Source: Rehmannia glutinosa (lineage: Eukaryota; Streptophyta; Magnoliopsida; Lamiales; Orobanchaceae). From it: DNA of 64,000 nt. The DNA is taken from assembly GCA_016081115.2 (NCBI GenBank), contig JABTTQ020002621.1, forward strand, positions 558,001-622,000, written 5' to 3'. The notes beneath the pieces were generated by a model. The model was not told where the DNA came from. It did not search any database and saw only the letters and a program-made list of their open reading frames with translations. The position numbers were made by a program, and so were the translations under genes. This document shows positions 10,190 to 22,600 of this stretch, one piece after another (position 1 is the stretch's first letter; each line of letters opens with the position of its first letter).

Positions 10190-11124
10190 AATTGTGATTA
10201 AGCCGTGAACTCAAATTTATAACTGAAAATCATATGAGGTTATATCATGATCTTAAAAATTAACTTGTGGCTGTTATGAGTTGAGAAAAATTGTTTATGA
10301 TAATACCTTGAATATAGAGTTATTTTATTGAACAAAGAGATGTTTGCAGATTTGAACGTAACTAGCAAGTTGTTGGCAAAAACTGAGAATAACAAGCTAG
10401 TGTTTTTTGCGGCTGCTGATTATTTGGAGAAGTCCTAAAAGATAATGCTATTTTTGAAAATTGGTAAGTAGTTTCCATGACCCTTCGGTTTTAAGAATTT
10501 AGTATTTGACTAGGAAAACTCGGTACTTGTAATTGTTACTTCTTTCATCTAGAGAAGAAGATGAGAAGACAAATTGTATGATGATAACAAATTGACCTTC
10601 AACAGTTTTCAAGGCCGATCTTGGCCATCGCCTTGTTACCCATTGTAGTTCATTTATTATTCAATTAGTCACCACTTATTCATCATTTCCAACATTATAA
10701 TTCGTTTTTAATTTTTGTTATATTGTATCTTTAGAAGTTTAAGAAGAACGTTAGTTGTATGTAACAAGAACAACCTATCTTTTTTCTTATCCAATTGTCT
10801 TATGTGTTGTTATCTCACCAAATTTTACTTCTAAGCTTCAGTAGAATTGATGAAAAAGTACATCCTTCAAGGGCTTTGTATGTCTCTCATTTTGAGATTT
10901 TACAAAATGTTGTCCATCTGCACAAATATGTCTCTAAAGAAGCCTGTAAAAAAACACAAAGAAAGATGTTCTCTTGAAGGTCTTCGAGTTCTTTGACAAA
11001 GAAGAAAGAGTAGCTTCAAAAATCTTATGAAGAGCTTGGCGCACTATGGACATGTATACTTAGATGAAATCAATGCGAAGTTCATAAAAACATTTTAAGT
11101 GTCCACACTTTTGAGGTTTTGGTG
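10190..11124. other. Host-like unique DNA with short coding-like fragments
   Basis: A short frame at about 10361-10436 (DLNVTSKLLAKTENNKLVFF, then ADYLEKS) follows an AG and looks like an exon. A second frame of 60 codons lies at 10795-10977. I do not recognise either. The stretch continues on the far side of copy B (15385 onward), which was inserted into it. Confidence 0.35.
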
Positions 11125-11134
11125 CCTAAAACTT

Positions 11135-11330
11135 GGCTAAATTGTAATTTTAGTCTTGTATCTTTAGGTCAGTTGCAATTTTAGTCCTTTAACTATTTAG
11201 AGTTGCAATTTTGGCCCTGGACAATTTTTCCCTTATGGTTGAATAACAATTTTGGTTCTTTATCTTTCCAAAGTTATCAATTATATATAGTCCTATAACT
11301 TTCGAGAATTAGCAATTTCAATCCTTACAT
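11135..11330. repeat. Terminal inverted repeat, left edge of copy B
   Basis: It starts GGCTAAATTG and contains repeated units of the type ttgcaattttagtcctttaac. It is inverted relative to 15112-15374. The outer about 80 bp give the best alignment. Confidence 0.75.
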
Positions 11331-12072
11331 ACCATAGCTATTTTTAATAAACCCAAATTTCATAGATTGTGAAAAGTTACATTTTCTGACACCTATTTTG
11401 TTTGTGGCATTGCTACACCTATATAGATTCAGTCTCTATTCAAAGGTTTTTAAGTGGATCATGTTAGGTTTCCAGCCTATAAGCTCAATAGGGCACAGTT
11501 CTGCAAATGTTTTATAATTCTAAATAATTTGATTACAAACTAAGGTTTTGATAAAATGAATATAGTCCATTACGACCATATCAGGCCCACCATGCTTCTG
11601 TAAAATTAATAAATCCCTTAAAATTCATAGCTTTCTTTAACCAAAACAGCACCAGGTGAGATGGCTCGCAACACCACCAGTCGGAAAATTACTGCTCCTA
11701 GACCATTTGACAAATAATTAGCACTGTTCAAATTTAACCAACATGGAAGATGATCTACAAGTTATCCGACTCCTTCAGTAACTGCTCAGCACAACATTGG
11801 TTCGTTTCCTACTCCAGATGTATAAAATAATTCTTCAAATGGATGAATTAATAGAACATTATGAACACATGTTGAAGCAAAAACCCATTTTTATTAAGAA
11901 CTTCAAGAAATATTTATTATATGGTTTAGCCTCTCATTAATGAGGTTTGCACTCGAAAATACATAAAACTTAGAAAACTAAAACACTCAGATATTACAAA
12001 TTTTTCACTTAGATTTTTAAGAATAAAAATCTAAGGGAAATATTCGATGTCCTCAACTTCCTTCAGCTCTTG

Positions 12073-12151
12073 CTATTTATAGAGATAAGTCCGGATTTCA
12101 AAGGCGGACTTCAAATCTTGTTGAAATGTAAGGCGTCACTGCTTATGTCAT
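12073..12151 (-). promoter_or_regulatory. Pararetroviral promoter, as-1-like element and TATA box (copy B)
   Basis: On the - strand, TGACATAAGCAGTGACGCC at 12151-12133 is a near-complete as-1-like double element. A canonical CTATAAATAG TATA box follows at 12082-12073, about 50 bp downstream. This is the spacing of the CaMV 35S promoter. The first half-site is TGACA rather than TGACG. Confidence 0.7.
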
Positions 12152-12232
12152 ACGCCTGAATTATTGCATTGCCAGCTGTCTTCCTTCTCTTTCCACGTGA
12201 CTCAGACCATGTGATGGTTGTCGGGGAATCTT

Positions 12233-13215
12233 TTAATTTTTTTTTGTGTGGTCCCCGCGGATAACGCATCTTGTGAGCTTGGCCTTTGTCCTTTTCAGCA
12301 AAATGGTCTTGTTAGTCGGGTTTGGATCGAAATCCTTTTCCAAACTCGTGTTCTTTCTATTCGGGGCATGCCTGATAGACCCGATCGAACCAACAACCAA
12401 CATGCACCATGTTGCAGAATTTCCGGTAAGTTTCTTTGCTAGCCAAAATCTTATTCTCCCAGAGAATTCTTCTTTTTGTCTCGAAAAGTTCCTTTGCAAA
12501 TCTCGTTGTTGATCTTGTAATTGAATTGAAGGAAAGATCAATTTCTTTGAATTCTCGAAAAGAACTTGAATGGATATTTGACTTTGTCCATTTCAGTTAG
12601 ACAAACCCAAAGTCCCCATTCTCGTCGTGTAGAAGCTTCGTCTTCTGAGATCGCTCCTACCAGTAATGGTACTTCTTTCGGTGAAGCTGCCTTGATGTAT
12701 TTCAAAGCATTTTCATCCGGTCTTCTAAGCTTGATGAAATAAAAAACTTCATTAAAGCCTTTCTTTACTGGTTCTAGAGTTGCACTGATCAAATATCGTT
12801 CCAAAATATTTCCTCTGGTCAAATGTGGATTATTAGCCCATGTCTCGTAAACCGCTTCCCCAATTCATTTTGGTAACTTTGAAATTTCTGGGAATCCTGG
12901 TGACACAATATAAATTGAAGTTAAAGCTCCAAAAGTATACCATTCTTGTACTTCATTTGGATGACTTGCTGGTTCATCCAAACTCTTGGGTATTTTCCTG
13001 AGATATCAACTATTATTTTTTCTGGGTTAATACCTCTTCTTGTAACCAAATTCTCCCATTGTCGTTGATAAACCTGCATTAGAGAAATCTTAATCTCGTC
13101 AGTTTGAACCTTAGATTTCTCCATCTGTGGCCTATGATTCAACTCTCCCTCTTTAACCCCAGAGGTGCTGGGTTGACTTGAAGACTTTGGTTATGACACG
13201 GACTTTCAACATTCA
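12233..13215 (-). pseudogene. Caulimovirid third ORF, degenerate (copy B)
   Basis: This matches the third ORF of copy C. Open pieces are 13142-12921 (MNHRPQMEKSKVQTDEIKIS and on), 12822-12538 (KKGFNEVFYFIKLRRPDENA) and 12541-12233 (ending near the promoter). The frame is broken between them. The function is inferred only from its position between polymerase and promoter. Confidence 0.6.
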
Positions 13216-13330
13216 TTACGTTTGTACATCCTGCCTCATGTCCCGATTTGTAAGATTCAACTCTACTCTGTTTGGTGTTGGTCTTTGCCCCGATTTATAA
13301 CTTCGGCTTTTTGTTTGATCAAAACCTCCT
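13216..13330 (-). other. Internal deletion junction of copy B
   Basis: Reading on the - strand, capsid C-terminal sequence (matching copy C near 30630-30700) passes within about 100 bp into the start of the third ORF (matching copy C near 34360-34400). About 3.7 kb is missing compared with C: the zinc knuckle, movement protein, protease, RT and RNase H. Confidence 0.7.
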
Positions 13331-14350
13331 AGGTCTCCATGAAGACCTATTCCTTTTTTGGCTAACTACTTCCATTTTGTATGGATGTCTTCTATGCTTC
13401 TTTTTCTTATGCCTCGTGGTTGACCTCCCACTACAATTGGGATGTCATCATCTTCGTAACATAGAGGAAACATTTTAATAATTCCTCGTAGTCTCTTATA
13501 ATTCATGCAAAGTGCTGCTTGGTGGCACCATTCAGATAACTTGGCCTTTAGGAAATACATTCTTCTGGCCACTGTATCTAAATGAGCTGCACTCTTGTAT
13601 TCCCTGATAAACATATCTCTCCAGGGACTTGGTATCATTGTAAAGAATAATTGCGAAACTTCTTTATCCTCCACCTTGGACTTCCATCGGTAATCGGCGA
13701 ACAACTTGATATATTCGTCAATATGACAAATATCATATAACTCAATGCAGTAAAGGGCTTGTTTGTATCTTTTTCTTTTTTCTTCTTCTAATCCCTCAAA
13801 ATAGTCTGTGCCGATAAAATGAATTTTAAATAATTTTGCCATATTATCGATATTTCCTTTCAATGACCCTCACTATGGCTTGCTTATTATTTTGATCCGG
13901 TCATATCCCATGTAATCTTTGAGATCCTTGGGACTCATCTCAAGGAGTAAGATGAATCCGTCTTTTGTAAGATTTGCAATTCTCATAAGCGATTCCAAAT
14001 CATTAATAAGAACTTCTCGATTTTGAAATTTGGGTTATCGATTTAGCATCAATCCATATGGATGCATCGAATCGATTTGTGATTTTCCATAAGGCATAAT
14101 ATAAAGATTTGGTCTTCTAGAACGTTGTCGAGTTTCTAAAATAACGGGATCTCCTCCGGTGGTAAAATCTCCTACGACATTAGTTTATCTCCATGATGAG
14201 AACATGTACTTCAGGAACGTTGGGATCAATCGGTGGTGGTGGAGGTGGTCTTTGATGTTGGTTAAGAGTAACCAAAGCTGATCCATCTCATGCGTTCATC
14301 TTTAGATCTACAATTTCTAATCTTGCGAAGGATTCGCAAGGTCATGTAGA
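13331..14350 (-). pseudogene. Caulimovirid capsid protein, partial (copy B)
   Basis: The best-kept piece is a 165-codon open frame at 13863-13366. It contains the capsid core: FEGLEEEKRKRYKQALYCIE, then DICHIDEYIKLFADY, and an LKAKLSEWCHQAAL block. The family's conserved DIC...Y...Y pattern is visible. Upstream (13864-14350) the N-terminal capsid region is present but broken. The CCHC knuckle that should follow is deleted. In virions this protein forms the icosahedral shell. Confidence 0.75.
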
Positions 14351-14405
14351 TCTTTAAGATTAATCTTCTCCATATCCATCCATTTTTTAGTTTATGATGG
14401 ATTTT

Positions 14406-15010
14406 TCATTTGATTATAGCAAGGAGCTTTTCATCGTCATTCATGTGTCGTACAACTTTAGTTGGTTTCCCATTTTGGTATAAATAGGATATTATCCGAA
14501 ATCTATATGCTTCTTTTCTCCGGGATGAACTTGGTCTGTTCTCCAGATTCTTAACTCGTGTATGAATATCATGAAGGATTTCACGAGTTTCCTTCTGATA
14601 TTTCACCATCATCTCCATCTGGTTTTGGATCTGATGAACTCGTGTTGGTAGATAATTATGGCGGTTGCCATAATTTTGCACAGTCTTATGGACTTCTCTA
14701 AGATCTTGGGAGAACTTAGATGTGTCTGGAAGTATCTCTCTCCATCCTGGTACTCCATCAAGACTCATGATTTTCATGGGCTGCTTTTTGACGATTCATC
14801 AGATCGACGTATAATATCTGATAACCCTAAGGAAACTCAGATAATATGTTGCTTGTTTATTGCATTGTCTCAGGGTTTCCCTATCGGCTCCTGTGAGTTC
14901 TTTTCAACATATTGATTATTCCATTATGTTATCTTGTCATGGTGTTCTTCTGCATACATCGTCGGAATTTGACGATATCTCCTGTAAGGTACACATCTTG
15001 GACACTCGTC
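14406..15010 (-). pseudogene. Pre-capsid coiled-coil region (copy B)
   Basis: A 123-codon open frame (14777-14406) carries a heptad-like stretch ending IHTRVKNLENRPSSSRR, then a charged tail. The same region in copy C lies at 29156-29525. It sits between the primer site and the capsid. It could be a separate virion-associated-type protein or the N-terminus of the capsid polyprotein; neither can be settled here. Confidence 0.5.
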
Positions 15011-15093
15011 CAGATCTATTTTCTCGGAGAAAATTCTCCTCACCAATTGTTAATTACATAAAATAATAAATATATCTTAAAGTTCTTTAATAA

Positions 15094-15112
15094 ACATGGG
15101 CTCTGATACTAT
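15094..15112 (-). promoter_or_regulatory. tRNA-Met primer-binding site (copy B)
   Basis: On the - strand, tagtatcagagcccatg matches the initiator tRNA-Met primer site with one change at the second base. It lies 262 bp inside the right edge of copy B, at the same relative place as in copy C and the 4305 copy. Confidence 0.75.
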
Positions 15113-15179
15113 TTTAGGCAAAGCACTTACTCTGTTACTCAAATGAGCTATTGGTGTGAGGGTATAATTGGTATTTTGA

Positions 15180-15374
15180 AAATATGAAATAACCCCTGTG
15201 GACTAATTTTGCAACAACTCGAAACTTATAGGACTAAAATCGCTTAGGTGTAAAATGTATAGGACCAATTTTGCAAAAACTTTTAAACTTACAGGACTAA
15301 TTTTGCAAACTCAATACTTATAGGACCGAAATTGCAAACTGTCCATAGTTACAAGACCAATTTTGCAATTTACC
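15180..15374. repeat. Terminal inverted repeat, right edge of copy B
   Basis: Inverted, it starts GGTAAATTGCAAAATTGGTC and has four or five diverged 'gcaaaattggtcctataag' units. It pairs with 11135-11330 and is near-identical in type to 4069-4260. Confidence 0.75.
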
Positions 15375-15384
15375 CCTAAAACTT

Positions 15385-16203
15385 TAGCAGAATGAGATTT
15401 ATCTTGTGATTTTGGAAATATGATTAACGGCTTCACCAAATTGAGCACAATTAAAAATCAAATTGTCTTTTTCACTCAAACAAATATGTTATTATTTTAC
15501 CCTTTCATATATGGATTCATCCTCGCACAATAATCCTTATGGCATAATGAAACATTTTTGAGTTAAACTTAATATTTTTGACTTGTGATAGATTTGATTT
15601 AGAAGTTGAAGGGAATGTCTAATTTTGAACAATTGGCTAGAACCGAAAACATAAACTAGATCAGCCGATTTGAGAAAAAGTCCTCTAATAGTTTTCTTTT
15701 TATCCTGTTCTTCTTTGGTTTCCTACAAATAGTCTAAATATGTTCAGCTTTTTAGGGCAACCTCTGACCATTGACCAAATAGTCTAAAAATGTTTATTGT
15801 GAGTTTGGTTGATTATTATGGCTTGATCCAGTTGAAGTCTGAAAACCCAAACTAGAAGAATTTGATGCTTAGTCTGAAAGCGTGGAGAATGTGTGTATTC
15901 CTATCATCTCCTCATGTAGTATCATTGGAAATATCTTGGTGGATAGAGCTTGTTCAAATTTTCATGTTTAGTTGATGCCTCAATCTAGTTTAGCAACTTA
16001 TTTAGATGTGAGGAGAGGTCATATATATGTTGATGTGTGGAGGCTACTGTTGAAGATTCACAAGTGTAAGACTTTCAGTCAATGTAGATGGAGTATTTTG
16101 GTATGCTTGTGGATTTATGTGCTTTAATTCATTTCACACATTGATATATGATTTCTTGAATTTTTTCTTTTGATTGTAAATGAAGTTTTTCAAAGATGCA
16201 TTG
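15385..16203. other. Unassigned AT-rich DNA, continuation of the copy B target
   Basis: This continues the sequence interrupted by copy B (joined across the cctaaaactt duplication). There are no long open frames and no recognisable domain. Confidence 0.35.
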
Positions 16204-17513
16204 TGTTAGGAATTTTTTACATAGATTTTGATAATGCTTAGAAAACTATGTATTAGAACGTTGACACTCTAATTTCAATGTAATTTCTACTCTTATAATA
16301 GATAGGATTTAGGTGACTCAAAAATAGCCAAGTGGAATTGGAAGACTTCTTTGAAAAAAGCATCGAGAAATCTCGTAGTGAATGGCGGAAATTCGGTGAC
16401 TTACGGTGAGCACGTTTGAGAAGACTCTCAACAGAGTATGCCAACCAAGTCTATCAAGATCGACACAGAGTACACGGTACGACAGACACTCTTAGAAGAC
16501 CCAAGTGTCGGTCTCAAAGGGGTAAAGTAGTTGAAAGACCAAAGTCAACTGAAGATTTCGTTGCACTGTGTCCAAAGGAGATATACATCGAAATCAATGA
16601 AGTACGATGTTTGACCATAAATGTTGAAGAATGCCATTTATAGAAAGATGCATAAGGTATAAGAATACAAGGAAAGATCAACATCAAAGCTACAAGAAAG
16701 GACATGCCAATTGTACAATGGTAGAATTTGAATATGTCTATCTCTTGAACGGAAAAAATTCAAATCTTCACTATAAATGCCGAGGATGTTTCGAGAGAAG
16801 ATACATGATGCAAGGAAATAAGAGAAACAACACAAGTGAACAAGCAAGAATCAAAATTCAAAAACTCTCTCTCGAGCTTATCTACAATCCTCAAGCTTCA
16901 TCAAGAACACTTTATCCAACACTTTTAGAGAAAGATTAAAGATATTTATTCAGTTGAAGAGGAAATCTGTGAAAACCAAACTTGGGTTTACACTGCCTTG
17001 GATTGAAGGAGTGTAGTGAGGTTTCTGATGAATCAATAATCTGATGTGTAGGAGGGCTTCGTAAACAAATCCGCAAGTTCGAAAGTTGAAATAACTATAA
17101 ACCTAGGGATATAATACTTTGTCACAAAAGTCATATGTTACTTAGTGGATTTTTCTGGAGTAGCGAGAAGAGTGGAGTAGAGGAATTACCCCATCCTCGA
17201 ACCACTATAAATCTTGTGTCTTTATATTCTTACATTTATATTTCTGCAACTCTGTATTCTGTTGTTTTGCTTGTTGTCAAAATCTGCATTATTGTTCTCT
17301 AAAAAATACTAAGTGGTGATTGATAAAACTCACAAGGGTGTCGATCTTCTTTGATTTAAAAGAAATTATTGTTCTAAAAGTTGACATTCTTTAGCTGAGT
17401 TACTATATCCACATCTCTTTCAACAGAACTATTGAGTGGTTAACTCTCCTGCTAAATATCAACCCAGCTATGTGAAAGGACTTAGCTATTTTCTTAAAAT
17501 ATTGTTTTGTAAA
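16204..17513 (+). repeat. Copia LTR, + orientation, 3' end truncated
   Basis: It starts TGTTAGGAA and matches the LTR at 24691-26138 from its first base. Shared blocks include 'gataatgcttagaaaact' and 'cctcgaaccactataaat'. About the last 100 bp of the LTR are missing. It abuts an oppositely oriented copy of the same LTR at 17514, forming a large inverted repeat. Confidence 0.75.
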
Positions 17514-18940
17514 TGTAGGTCATAAGGGGCGCAGAGTAAAGTCTGGGGGGGGTTTGAATAGACTTTACCCAATTTTTTGTTTCTTTATAAAACTAGAGAT
17601 TAGAAGAAAATAGCTAAGTCTTTTGAAGGACTATTGTGTTAAGCTTCAGTAGAAGAGTTAACCACTCAACAGACTCTGAGAGAGCTGTTGATAGTGTAAC
17701 TCAGCTGAATGAATTTAACTTTTAGAAATCAGTCTTCTTGATTTATAACGGAAGTCTTATACCTTTTTTAAATCTTGGTTTATCAACATTTATACTTTTA
17801 TATTAATTAATATCATATTGGATAGCAAACAAAATAAGTAAGTAAAATACATTAAAGTCCGGTATTTAATGATCACAAAATTTATAGTGGTTCGAGGATG
17901 GGGTAATTCCTCTACTCCACTCTTATCCTATTCCCAAAGGAATTCACTAATGCAACGGTAACTTTGTTACAAATGTAAAGTCCAAGATTGCTTTGATCAC
18001 ACAGCCGACCAATCTTCTGGGATTCAGGTCTTCGCAAGGCAGTTGCCTCACTACTTCAACTCTTCCAATCTTCATGGATTGATCACACATCATTTGATTC
18101 GACCTTGAACCTCACTATACTTCCTTCACTTCTTGGAAATATAATCTCATTTTCTTTAACAAATGTTTTCCTCTTCAAGTTTGAAGAAGCAACTTCAATT
18201 TTTCCATGTGAGCGATGGATGAAGTGTCTTATATCCGGCTTGAGGATATATGAATTTTCGATTGAGAGAGAGTATTTGCAGTTCTTACTTGAATGCTTTT
18301 CGATTTATGTGTCTTGCTTGAATGAATGCTCTCTATTTATCTTTGAAAATTCCTCATCCTTTTAGAGTAGGAGTTCAAATTTCTTTCGTTGAAGAGATAA
18401 ATAATATTCAAACTCTTACTTAGTATTCATTGGCTTGTCTTATTTTTGCAGCTTTGATGTTGACCCAACTTTTGATAAACGGGTACTTGTAGGCACGAAA
18501 AGATTAGAGTTGAGTAGGCTTCTCATTGGCATTAGCTTCTTGCACATTTTCAAAGAAGAATACTTTAAGATTGCAGGTTTGTATGCATTACAAAAACATG
18601 TAAGTTCTTTAATTTTCAACACAACGGACTCTTTCAGTTGACTCGAGTTGTTCAATTTGCTTTACCGCTGCTTGACTTGGTTGACTCTTTTGTAATTCTT
18701 CCGAAAGACTTAGTGATATACTTAATCGAAGGTCTTTCGATTCACTCGATTGCGACTCGGTGATACTTTTCTCGCATTCTTCAAAGAAGTCTTCTGTATG
18801 CTCTACTTAGTTGATTTTTTTACTCAACTAATTTATATATCTATTGTATAGAGAATTCACATATAAAATTGGGATATGCCAACTTCCTAAAACAAAGTTT
18901 TCTAAGCGTTATCAAAATCTATACAATAAATTTCCTAACG
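17514..18940 (-). repeat. 3' LTR of the Copia element, - orientation
   Basis: On the - strand it starts near 18940 as CGTTAGGAAATTTATTG (first T of TG mutated) and ends GACCTACA at 17514, like the LTR ending at 26138. A purine-rich stretch, CAAAAAATGGGAAAT, precedes it as the polypurine tract. Confidence 0.75.
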
Positions 18941-19601
18941 ATTTCCCATTTTTTGAAGATGTCAAAACTTATTACAATATTTGTGCCAAAAATAAAAAGT
19001 GAAAATGAATATAACAATATTATTCATGTATATTCAGACACTTACATTGTTGAGTGTATATTACAAATACATTGTGAGAATACAGACATTTCTAGACAGC
19101 TTTCTTTTATCTTCTCTGCTGCTGACCTCTTTTGTCTTCTTTAAATTTTCTTCTTTTCTCAGCGTTTCCATCTCAAATTTTCTTACCATTTCAATGGCTC
19201 TTCACTCATATTCTCTTCGTTGGGCTACACGGAGACCTAGCCAATATGGCGCATCTCGATGTAGAGGATTGTATGATCCAATTCCACTTCCTCTTCTTCC
19301 TCTATTTCTCTTTCAGTGCTCATTCCTCCTATCTGGCAAACACCTTCGTAACTTTGGCTGCTGGCTGACTCTTGGAAATCTTCTGACTCTTAGTTTTCTT
19401 ACATTGAGTCGGCTGATTCCTAGTCAGCTCTATATCCTTCAATCCTTTCGTCCATTACAAGTCCCAATCTTCAGTGATCTCCATCCCCGAATAATATACT
19501 TATGATGGTATAGTATCAAACTCTTCATTCGTGCGCTCTTCCTAGGGAAGTGACCTGTTGTGATCCACCATATTTTGTCTCATCTACTCTATTCTACCTT
19601 C
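18941..19601. other. 3' untranslated part of the Copia element
   Basis: Sequence between the extra ORF and the LTR. Open frames on + (18869-19144, 18999-19505) show no family resemblance and are probably chance. Confidence 0.35.
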
Positions 19602-22600
19602 TTATTGTTTATCAAGCCTGGAAATCTCCTCATTTAATTTCTCTAATGCAATTGCTTCTTTAGACTTCTGCAATGCCATTTTAAGTTTTTCATCAGTTGA
19701 TAGAGAGGACGGAATTTGTGATAGAATTGATGTTGTAGGGGGCACTACTACTCCTTTCCCCTTTTTGTCATCGGTGTGACTAGAAGTGAGTTTGGTCATT
19801 GTTTGTGCATCAAAGAGAACTCGCTCTTTGACCACTTTGCTTCCATATTTTCAAATTTCTTCTCCATTTGAGTTTTGAGTAGCTCCATGTCACTAAGATG
19901 ACTAGGTCCATTCGATTCATATGATCTCTCCGGGCGTTCTTTGGAATTCTAACTAATCAACGCCTGCACGTAATGTGTTGTAGAACAGTGAAAATATCCC
20001 ACCGCTCTCTTCAAAGAGCTCTAGTTTGAGAGGTCCATTCTTTAATCTTCAAAACTATGCCAAAGATATCAGTTGTAATCGTTGCATTGTGATTATCAAT
20101 CCATCTGTACAAATTTATGAAGCCTCGTTCCAATTTTTCCATGTCTCCGAACATGTGGTGAAAAGACTTGCAAAATCCTGCGACTTATTCATTAGTATCT
20201 TCCGAGCAAAATCAAACTCATGCCCATACGAAACGATCCTTATTTCCTCCGAATATTGAGGTCTTCAACTTCTACCAGTACTTGGAACCTTTCTTCATCC
20301 TCAGACTCTTCCAAGGGGATTTCTTCGCGGAACTTAAAGTGTAACATGACTATTGTGTCAGTAGGATCTGTGGAAGGTCCCACTTCTCCTTCGAGAATCC
20401 CTGCCTCTTCTCCCGGACAAACAACCTTTGTGCCTTAGCTAACATAGCTTCGTTGGCAACTGCAATCGTGTTAGCCTACGGAGCTTATTGTGCCTCAGCT
20501 GTCTGAACAGCTTCACTGGCAGCAGTATTAACTTCTTTTTGAATAATCGTTGCATCAACTATCCCAACATCCTCATTTTCATGAAATCTAGCAGGTTGTG
20601 GAGGGCGGTCTACCAAAACAAAACCCTTTTTTCCAAAATGTAATCCTCCCACTGGATTATCTCTTTCCTAATCTGATTCAGTTGATTCAATGAATGTCAT
20701 TGTAACATCTGAATCTGAGTCTGTTGCCTCTGAGTCTTGCCTTTCTGATTCAGCTAGATTTTGATTTTCAATCTCTTTCACATCTTGTGCATCTAGTACC
20801 TTCGGCTCATCAATCATCTCAACTGACCCTGATTCTTGATTCTAATCCTTTATTTGGCCTTCCCTAGTTACTTCTTCATTTTCCATAGCAGTCTCAACTG
20901 CTAATGGGTCTTGGGCAATCCCCCGCAGATCTTTTAATTTGTTGGGTCTTCTATAATAGTGGCATCCTCAGCAGTCTCAGCCACTGGGATTGCACTTTCA
21001 GTGCCAACAACAGTCTGCACCATTGTGGCTTCAACATTTCTTCCAACATGTGCCTCAGTTACAACAGTCTCAACCACTGTAATATCACTGGCCTTCAAAG
21101 AACTTTCTTCTTTCTCCCCTGCAACCCTTTTAGGATTTTCAGATGGGACCTAGGTTGCATTGTGCTCAGTTTCCCCTCTACTGGCTCACCAACTGATTTC
21201 ATTTTGAATTGTGATGGGGTCAACTATCATAGGGGACTTAGTTGTGTCTCTTTATTGGTCAACTAATTTAGTCTCTGCTCTCAACAGCAGTTACCGGGGT
21301 TAGCTTAGTTGGGTTCCCTGTTGGTAAAACTTCTTCTAAATTGGCTTCTACCCCAACTTCATCGCCAATGCCCTGAATTCCAACATCCTCATGAGAGTGG
21401 GAGTGAGCGGGTGATGAGAGAGAAGTTGTATCTCTCACCTCACCTTCAATAATTAGGGTGGGGGATGATGTTTCCATGACCTGGACAATGTTGCTCGATC
21501 AACCATCTCATGGGATTCTTTTAATCTCTGTCTTAGCAGAGCAACATCCACTGCATCAGCTCATTTTGCTTTTTCTTTATCACTATTGTAAATGTTTGGG
21601 ATATTTGCATCACTAAAATGACACTTATGCGGTTCAACACTCTTACCCTTCTCTAATATTATTTCCCTCTCTTCTGTTTCTTTTCAAGAAACATATTCTT
21701 TGGCGTATTCCTCATGTAATGCCCGAGTACGGATGTGGTGTTTAGGAAGTCTAGAAGCCACTCTTCTTCCTCAATCATTTCGTGCCTCTGAAATTGATGA
21801 TGACTCTTGCTCAACTTCCACATCCTCCAAACATATAGCCTAGCTTCTACATCAATATAGATAGGGGATCCAGGTTCATCTGATGCAATTCATCACTCAC
21901 AGCTACCTCTCCTTCTTACGGCCTTTCCTCCACAACATGTTCATGAGTGGTCTCAACAGCTGCCTCTTCAATCACCATTACAGTTGTGTCCTCGACCCTG
22001 ATTTCAGTTGGCTCAGCTACATCTATGTCCATAGTAGATGATTCTACTGCAGCACTTTCGATAGGGGCAACTGCAATAGTTTGCTTGTCTGAATTCCTCT
22101 TGGAGCCCCTCTCCAAAGGAACCTTGATGGTTTCTGTATCTTCTGAATCTTCAATCTCTACTCTGACTGTAGATTCTTCTGGATCATCTCTCAGCCCTCT
22201 CTTCGGCTGAGTCTTCTTCTTCTTTGCAGCTAGCTTGCAGGGTGCAACTATTCTTCGCTTCTATGGGACTGCAGAAGCCAGAGCAGGGACAACTATGTCA
22301 ATGGGGGTAGATTCAGCTTTTTCCCCCTCAGAAGTACCCTTCTTCTTTGTGTGGGCCTTCTTCTGAACAGATGACAAATTTCCTTTGAACAACCTTTTAT
22401 TAACATTAAAAGCCTTCCCTTTTCTCAAAGGTAATCTTTTCTTCTCCAGCAGATATCCAAGCACTAAGCTATAACCCAGCGTGCTTTTAAACTTGCCTTC
22501 AGCTATCTCCATATTTTGTACGTTCTGGAACAACTTGTCAAATTATGTACTCACTGCAGTTGACTTCAAGTTTCTCCATTATAGATGCCATGACAGTCAG

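Larger units (their letters stand above)
11135..15374 (-). mobile_element. Endogenous caulimovirid copy B with terminal inverted repeats and 10-bp target duplication
   Basis: This is a 4.24-kb deleted caulimovirid on the - strand. Its left edge starts ggctaaattgtaatttta and its right edge, inverted, starts GGTAAATTGCAAAATTGG. The two align for at least 80 bp with only short gaps. The flanks carry a 10-bp direct repeat, cctaaaactt, at 11125-11134 and 15375-15384. Inside, from right to left: primer site, coiled-coil/pre-capsid region, capsid protein, a deletion junction, the third ORF, promoter and leader. Movement protein, protease, RT and RNase H are missing. Confidence 0.85.

Noticed and set aside
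18999..19505. 168-codon open frame on + near the Copia 3' LTR
   Set aside because: It is antisense to a retroelement 3' region and shows no family motif; probably chance in T/C-rich sequence.
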